In this document: positions 57,740-64,000 of the stretch, piece by piece
Layout of the letters: each line of letters starts with the position of its first letter
How positions within the stretch are numbered: position 1 is the stretch's first letter
Origin: Alopecurus myosuroides
Lineage: Eukaryota; Streptophyta; Magnoliopsida; Poales; Poaceae
Direction of reading: 5' to 3'
Assembly (NCBI GenBank): GCA_028641055.1
Contig: CM054060.1
Coordinates: 236,930,833 to 236,994,832, forward strand
DNA length: 64,000 nt
Position numbers and translations under genes: made by a program
Notes under the pieces: model-generated
Database searches by the model: none
The model's input: only the letters and a program-made list of their open reading frames with translations
What the model was told of the DNA's origin: nothing

Positions 57740-58632
57740 TGATATGGGGTGGCATGATCTTCTCAATGATCTCTCTCAAATTTGGTGGTTGTTTTGTGGA
57801 TAATTGATAACTAGAGCTACACTAAGAACTCTACTTGGATAATCCTTGTTGCCAGTGCAACAACAATCAACCCCCTTGGATATTCTAAACTACACACTCT
57901 TGCACACGCAATCAAAGATCACGAGTGGTCCTGTATCTCCTTATTCCCAGTGGAACAACAATATATCACACAACTTTGCAATGGTTACTTCAAGATGAAT
58001 GCTTAGTAGCAATACAATCTAGAGGCTAGGGTTTTATTGGTTTAAACTTGGTCTTATTCCAGAACTCGCAGGACGGGAGTATTTAAGGGAGAGAGGGGTG
58101 CGGCCATAGGGTGCCTTGCACAAGCACACCTATTCCAACTCGACTAGGACTCCTATTTTGACTCTAAGATGGATACACACCAACCCTATGGGGATTCGGC
58201 CAAGTATGGCACGTAGGCCAAGTCCTAATACAGTAGGACTATTTTCTAGGGCGCATCAATACTCAATGGGGCGCCATCCTCTCTTGCTTTCCAGCATCAC
58301 TTAATTATTTTCCAGCTTGTAAACCTTGTTTTCAGCTAGGAAATATTGTTTTCTGGAAGTGCCTTCTTGTTTTTCCACACATGTGTCTTGTTTTCCATCA
58401 TCTCCCTGTTGTTTTCCAGCATGCCTTGAGGTCTTCCTCCATCAATGTTTTTGTTATCAATAACACTGCTAATACATAATGCATAGCCTTAGGTAGTATA
58501 ACATTTTTATAAACACAAACAATATTTATTATTAGGAAAGAATTCACCTTATAATGAACATCAGTGAGGTTCAATATTTGCGTCCAACTTAAGCATGTAT
58601 AATCACCATGGACCCCTATTATATCCTCATCA
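57740..58632 (-). repeat. 5' LTR (right copy) of the minus-strand element
   Basis: 893 bp, aligned throughout with 53562-54452 and with visible scattered substitutions. It ends ATCCTCATCA and is followed by TCCCAAGA and a third LTR. Confidence 0.9.
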
Positions 58633-58783
58633 TCCCAAGATGATATGGGGTGGCCCGACCTTCTCAATGAGCTCTCTCGAATTTGGTGGATGTTTTGTGG
58701 ATAATTGATAACTAGTTCTACACTAAGAACTCTCCTTGGATAATCTCTGTTGCCAGTGCAACAACAATCAACCCCTTTGGATA

Positions 58784-61700
58784 CTATTTGATACCTCGCG
58801 CATTGCTGCGAGAATTTTAGAGTAACTTGATTCAAGAATTTTTTTTAAAATACAATATAGGGAAAACATAGGTGACGTCCATGTGAACAATAATCCATAT
58901 AAGCGGCCCTGATTGAAGATGAGCAAGCTGACTAAATGTTGCCAAGAAACTGGAAATATAAAATATATTCTCCGTAAGCATCAAAAGATGCGTAACTTGG
59001 GTATTAGGTTTAGTTTGCTACATGGATCAAATAAAATAAAAGTGAAAATTTATGCTTCATGGTTTACGGTGTACCAGGCTCTACCTGCATGGCTAGCTGG
59101 GCTAAAATTAGGGATTTCTCTACCATATTACAATCATTTTCTGGAGCAACCAAAACATACATTGAGAATACCATGGATTATATAAGTATGTAATCACAAA
59201 AGAATTACACAAATGAAATCAATGCCAATTTTGAATTCTGGATAGGAGAACAGTACATCTCTTTGTGTGTGTGCGCATGTCCACAATTTAATTCTGGATT
59301 TAACATCATATCATGGTGAGATAGAGGAAAACAAAAGCATGCTTTTAATATCGAGGACCTGAGAAATGTAAAAGGACAATGTAAGACAAAGATCCAACCT
59401 TGCAATGGCATCTTACAAAGAGATATATCTGTCACACATGCACACAACTTAACCAAACAAACACCCTAAGGGGGATGAACTTCCAGTCTCTCACTGCATC
59501 CATAACATGAGTAAGCATGTGCATAGAATTGTACAGATGAAAAGCATTATTGAAAATGTTACCTAAAAAAATAAATTCATTGGCCTGACCAAGAACAACG
59601 CAGATACAGTAGAAAGTGCAAAGAATAGACACCTGCATAAAAAAAGGCATTGAGATAAAATAGTTGGTATCCACGCTAAGTTCCAAAGTGAACCGTGAAG
59701 TCTCTTTGTTGACATGTTCTATGTCCAAACCGTCTTGCAAGATCACTTATCTATAAAGTTACAGAGCTCTGGTTTGAAGGCTTGATCTTATGTCCATTCG
59801 AAGTGTAAATTTAGCATATCTCTGTTTCCTAGTTCCTTCTCCTTGTATAATTGTGGATTCAGAGATCAAACTGTGCCAGCATACTGAACAGAAACATGAC
59901 AAAAACAATCAGAAAATTGATACATGATGACAGGGATTGGAGCAAAACATTTACTGAGTTGGTTCTGTGAGCTAGTTGAAGTGGACGGCCGGAGTTGGCA
60001 AGGGCTCGATATTAGTGTCGTCTAGGACATGTGCGGGCTATGTGGATTACACATGCCAAGAAATCCGCCCCATTGATCAGAAATATGTTAAATCAGGAAC
60101 TTCAGTGGACATAAAACTCATGAGATTTTTAAGAATCGGAAGGATATGGTCGACCACTTGGGATTTCGGTCAGAGCAGGGGCAGTGCCTCCCGGGTCACA
60201 TATATTTATGGTGGAGACGACAGGGAGACCACATGTATGGAAGGGCATGGCTCACTAGTGGGGAGTTAGATCTGTGTGGGGCACTGCCTCCCAGCAACGG
60301 TGGAGACGATAGTGGTATCACAGGTGCACAGATTTAAGGGGACTGATGGGAGCTGCTTGCTCTCGTTGGTAAACCCCAAGAGGAAGGTTGTGAAGAGTGC
60401 AGCGACAAGTTTTCCCTTAGTAAGAAACCAAGGTTTAATCGACCAGTAGGAGGAAGGAGTAACTTCAGAAGGTTGAAGCAGCTGAGATGGCAGGGCGCAC
60501 TACCGGTTCAGAAGGAACGTGGAACCTACACAACACAATCAAATAACTTTGCCCCAACGAAGCAATGAGGTTGCCAATCTCACCGGTTTTGCTGAACACA
60601 AAGAGGTTAAACGTATGATGTGGAAAATAGTATATGAAAGCAGTAGTAACAGTATGAAAGCAGTAGGTGTTTTATCAGTATGAGGAAAAAGGACCGGGGT
60701 CCACAGTTTACTAGTGGTGTCTCTCCGTGAAAGATAAATAACATGCGTGGTGAACAAATTACAGCTGGGCAATTGACATAAATGAAGGCTGCACCGTAGT
60801 GGATATGAAAGACATAAAGATTACTATGTGATTCATGCGAGCATTACAACAAAATACATAGACTGTCATTCAACTGCATCTATGTCTAATAATCCACCCT
60901 CCGAATAGCATCCGAACAAACGTTGGGTATTAAGTTGCAAGCAACATATTATCGCCGTAAGCAAGGTGTGTAATGTAAAAAATGTAAACTAGGTAAACAC
61001 CATTGGTTTCTCCCTAATGGCAACAACACATCCTCCATCTGTCATGTTTCTGTCACTCGAGCACAGATGCAAATGAGGCATGAACCCACTATCGAGCATA
61101 AATACTCCCTCTTGGAGTTACTAGCATCTACTTGGCCAGAACATCTACTAATAGCGGAGAGCATGCAATATCATAAATAACATAAGCATGAAGATAACAT
61201 GATAGATTGATAATCAGAAGACATAACATTCAACATTCATCATATCCCAGCAAACACAACATGTAGCATTACATAAAGATTATCTCGATCATGTGAGGCA
61301 GCTCACGAGATCTAAACATGAGGTACAAAGTGGAGAGAAAAACCATCTAGCTACCGCTATGGACCCGTAGTCCAAGGATGAACTACTCACGCATCACTTC
61401 GGAGGAAGGCATGGTGATGTAGACCCCTCCGGTGATGAATTCCCCTCCTGTCAGGGTGCCGGGGAGAGCTCCAGAATCCTTTCGATCTCGAGATGACGAT
61501 GACGGCGGCCTTGGGTGTTTTTTGGGACGAAATGGTATATATTTAGGGTTTACGGCTCAGGGGGTATAAATAGGCGAAAAGGCAAAGGTGGTGGAGGCCT
61601 GGGGGCCCACACCACCCCATGGCGCGGCCAGGGGGCGCCCTATGGTGTGGGCCCCCTCTGGCCCCCCTCTGGGTCTCTTTGGGACTCCGTAGAACCTTCG

Positions 61701-62277
61701 GGAATTCTAGGACCTCCGGACTTCGAATTTTCCAATTCCGAGAATATTTCCAGAATAACTTTTCTGAAACTAAAAACAACAGAAAAAAGGGAACTGGCTC
61801 TGTGGCATCTTGTCAATAGGTTAGTCCGGAAAAACGATAAAAATGACATAAAGTGTATAGGAAACATGTGGAAAACAACATGGAACATTAGAAATTAAGG
61901 ATACATTTATGATGTATCAGAGACATAGGGTGGTCTGATTCCATTAGTTTTATAGTCTAGGGAGATGAAAAGAAAAGAAAAGAAATCCATCAATGTGATG
62001 CGTGAATGGAATTGGAGAGAGAATGTAGAGGAGATGAAGAGAAATATATTAATGGAGGAGATGAAGTGTGGCAGTTTTCTCGAAGGAGAGGCAGGCCTGC
62101 AGATAAGATGAAGGAAAAAACGAAATCATGACAATCTCCTAAGTTGACGCACGTAACAGATGGCCATAGATTTAAGATTAGATGGATGTAAACAATTGGG
62201 GTGATGTGGCTACACCAAATTTCAACTTGCAAACATTAAATGAATCATAGTGGGGATGAACTTTATAGATATTATAG
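58784..62277. mobile_element. 3.5-kb insertion in the third LTR, possibly Helitron-derived
   Basis: The left end ACTATTTGATACCTCGCGCA continues to TTGCTGCGAG. The hairpin CTCGC...GCGAG and this wording resemble the 5' ends of grass Helitrons. No target duplication is seen, as expected for Helitrons, but the right end (ATTATAG) is not a canonical CTRR and I saw no 3' hairpin. There is no Rep/helicase ORF. It contains the repeat segment at 60363-61920. Confidence 0.35.
60363..61920. repeat. Dispersed grass repeat, partial copy
   Basis: Starts with CCCCAAGAGGAAGG, then AAGTTTTCCCT and AAACCAAGGTTTAATCGACC. It includes GGACCCGTAGTCCAAGG, CTACTCACGCATCACTTC and the GC-rich CTCTGGCCCCCCTCTGGGTC. 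The first 330 bp recur at 63655-63935. I judge it a common Pooideae transposon segment but could not set its class. Confidence 0.55.
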
Positions 62278-63026
62278 ATTCTCAACTACACACTCTTGCA
62301 CACGCAATCAAACATCACGAGTGGTCATGTATCCTCTTATTCCTAGTGGAACAACAAGATATCACAGAACTTTGCAATGGTTACTTCAAGATGAATGCTT
62401 AGGAGCAATACAATCTAGAGGCTAGGGTTTTCTTGGTCTAAACTTGGTCTTATTCCACAATTCGCAGGAGGGGAGTATCTAAGGGAGAGGGGTGCGGCCA
62501 CAAGGTGCCTTGCACAAGCACACCTATCCCAACTAGACTAGGACTCCTATTTGGACTCTAAGATGGATACAAAGCGACCCTATGGGGATTCGGCCAAGTA
62601 TGGAACGCATGCCAAGTCCTAATACATTAGGACTATTTTCTAGGGCGCATCAATACTCAATGGGGCGCCATCCTCTCTTGTTTTCCAGCAACACTTAATT
62701 GTTTTCCAGCTTATAAACCTTGTTTTCAACTAGGAAACATTGTTTTCTTGAAGTGCCTTCTTGTTTTCCCACACATTTGTCTTGTTTTCCATCATCTCCC
62801 TGTTGTTTGCTAGCATGCCTTGAGGTCTTCCTCCATCCATGTTTGTGTTATCAATAACACTGCTAATACATAATGCATAGGCTTAGGTAGTATAACATTC
62901 TTATAAACACAAACAATATTTATTACTAGGAAAGAATTCACCTAATAATGAATATCAGTGAGGCTCAATATTTCCTTCCAACTTAAGCATGTATAATCAC
63001 CATGGACCCCTATTATATCCTCATCA

Positions 63027-63657
63027 AAATATGTTTCAAGCTAAGAGCATCTCTAGCAGTGACTGAAAACTGCCCGAAACTAAAAATCACTGCCGCCTCT
63101 AGTTTTTGGCCGCGAAAACCTACTCGAACATAACCTGCAAACGACCCCGAACTGTAATTTTTTTAGGTTTGCTGAGAATCCCCCTCCAACCAGAGAATAC
63201 ACCGTTCCCACCATCGACCCGAGAGTGACCTGAATCTCGAGGAAGCAGTTGGCAGGAGTTAAATTTCACGCGCGCGAGTTTCCTCTCCCCTCGACCGCCC
63301 CCGCCGAACTTCTTCCCCCGCTCCGATCGACCTCATCGCAGCCTTAAGCGTTGTCATGGAAGCCTCCTAGCCTTCGTTGGTCAGTGTCCTCACCGCGTCA
63401 GCGCCATTATCCGATCCAGCGAGTCGGGAAGATCTATCGTCATGCTCGTATGTCGTCCCCACCGTTCCCCTGCCGATGACAGACTCCACCGCCCCAGCCG
63501 TTGGAGCCTCCGCCGCTGGTGCCTCCATTCCATCCTTGGCCGGGATGGTGAAACCAGCGAAGCCAAGGGCCGCTGTGGTGATACGGAAGAAGGCTCCCCT
63601 CAATACCACCAACGCGCCCGCCAATCCCGCTGGCGCTTGATGCGCGTAGATGTACGC
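63027..63657. other. GC-rich gene-fragment-like segment
   Basis: Begins near the phrase AAGAGCATCTCTAGCAG, frequent at the edges of grass DNA transposons. It then has a CG-rich stretch with a Ala/Pro/Ser-rich ORF at 63377-63640, which contains a basic RKKAP patch. No start in good context, no recognised domain. Confidence 0.35.
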
Positions 63658-64000
63658 TTGTTGGGAGACCCCAAGAGGAAGGTATGAAGTGCACAACAAC
63701 AAGTTTTCCCTCAGAAAGAAACCAAGGTTTAATCGACCAGTAGGAGAAAGAAATCACTTCTGAAGGTTGATGACAGCTGATGTTGGCAGGACGCACTACG
63801 AGGCTCAACAGCAACATGGAATCTGCACATAACACAACCAAGATAGTTTGCCCCAACAAAATAGTGAGGTTGTCAATCTCACCAGTTTTGCTAACACAAA
63901 GGATTGGATGTATAATGTGGAAAACAGTACTCGTTTGCAGTAAATGGAAAGAGAACAATGATGGCAGTGAATTGAAGGAAAACAGTGTTTGCAATAAAAA
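63655..64000. repeat. Second copy of the 60363 repeat, cut by the window end
   Basis: Begins TTGTTGGGAGACCCCAAGAG and follows the copy at 60363 with frequent substitutions (CTGATGTTGGCAGGACGCAC, TTTGCCCCAAC, GTCAATCTCACCAG). It runs off the window. Confidence 0.6.

Larger units (their letters stand above)
53562..58632 (-). mobile_element. Non-autonomous minus-strand LTR element
   Basis: LTRs of 891 bp (53562-54452) and 893 bp (57740-58632) flank 3287 bp. A PBS complement beside the right LTR and a purine tract (on the minus strand) beside the left LTR show that it is transcribed leftward. The interior has a protease-like ORF and a long unexplained ORF, but I see no RT, RNase H or integrase. 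No good TSD flanks the pair, because the right LTR continues into a third LTR (58641). Confidence 0.88.
58641..63026 (-). repeat. Third LTR of the same family, interrupted
   Basis: 58641-58783 and 62278-63026 together make 892 bp and match the 891/893-bp LTRs in order, from TGATATGGGG to ATCCTCATCA. The break is at TTTGGATA/ATTCTCAACT. Between them lie 3494 bp of foreign DNA. Confidence 0.88.

Noticed and set aside
1..64000. tRNA, rRNA or plastid-derived insertions
   Set aside because: I looked for conserved tRNA and rRNA wording and found none; only primer-binding sites resemble tRNA ends. A tRNAscan or rRNA search would be decisive.

Overview
The window is plant nuclear DNA from a large-genome grass, most likely Pooideae. 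I infer this from nested Ty3/gypsy LTR retrotransposons, Stowaway and Tourist-like MITEs with Pooideae-type termini, GT-AG split genes and GC-rich 5' gene ends. The species cannot be fixed from the sequence alone.

Region 1 (1-20087) is an old Tat-lineage Ty3/gypsy element whose 5' end lies outside the window. Its gag is split by a complete non-autonomous long-LTR element (1587-10167, TSD TGTAC) that has a gag but no pol. Its pol, which carries several stops and frameshifts, is split by a 495-bp solo LTR (12644-13138, TSD CGTAT). Downstream of pol, on the minus strand, lies a six-exon gene (15869-18978) with its own TATA box and a single frameshift. The Tat 3' LTR follows.

Region 2 (20406-30794) is a roughly 950-bp non-autonomous DNA transposon with inverted ends, split by a very young 9.4-kb element (20773-30204, TSD CAGCG). 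That element has two 4193-bp LTRs around only 1046 bp of internal DNA, in which a protease remnant is joined to the integrase C-terminal tail.

Region 3 (30795-50500) is the gene island. It holds a candidate 56-aa two-exon membrane microprotein (31264-31743), then about 5 kb with no recognisable gene. Next come a six-exon, six-finger CCCH zinc-finger gene (37392-44726, plus strand) and a convergent three-exon gene of unknown function (46675-48992, minus strand). The promoter and first exon of the last gene are tandemly duplicated (48821-50500).

Region 4 (50501-64000) is repeats. A minus-strand non-autonomous LTR element (53562-58632) shares its right LTR flank with a third LTR across only 8 bp. 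That third LTR is interrupted by 3.5 kb of other repeat DNA. MITEs and partial repeats fill the remainder.

The likely cellular genes are the CCCH gene, its convergent neighbour and, with less confidence, the microprotein. Every other coding sequence I could recognise belongs to mobile elements.
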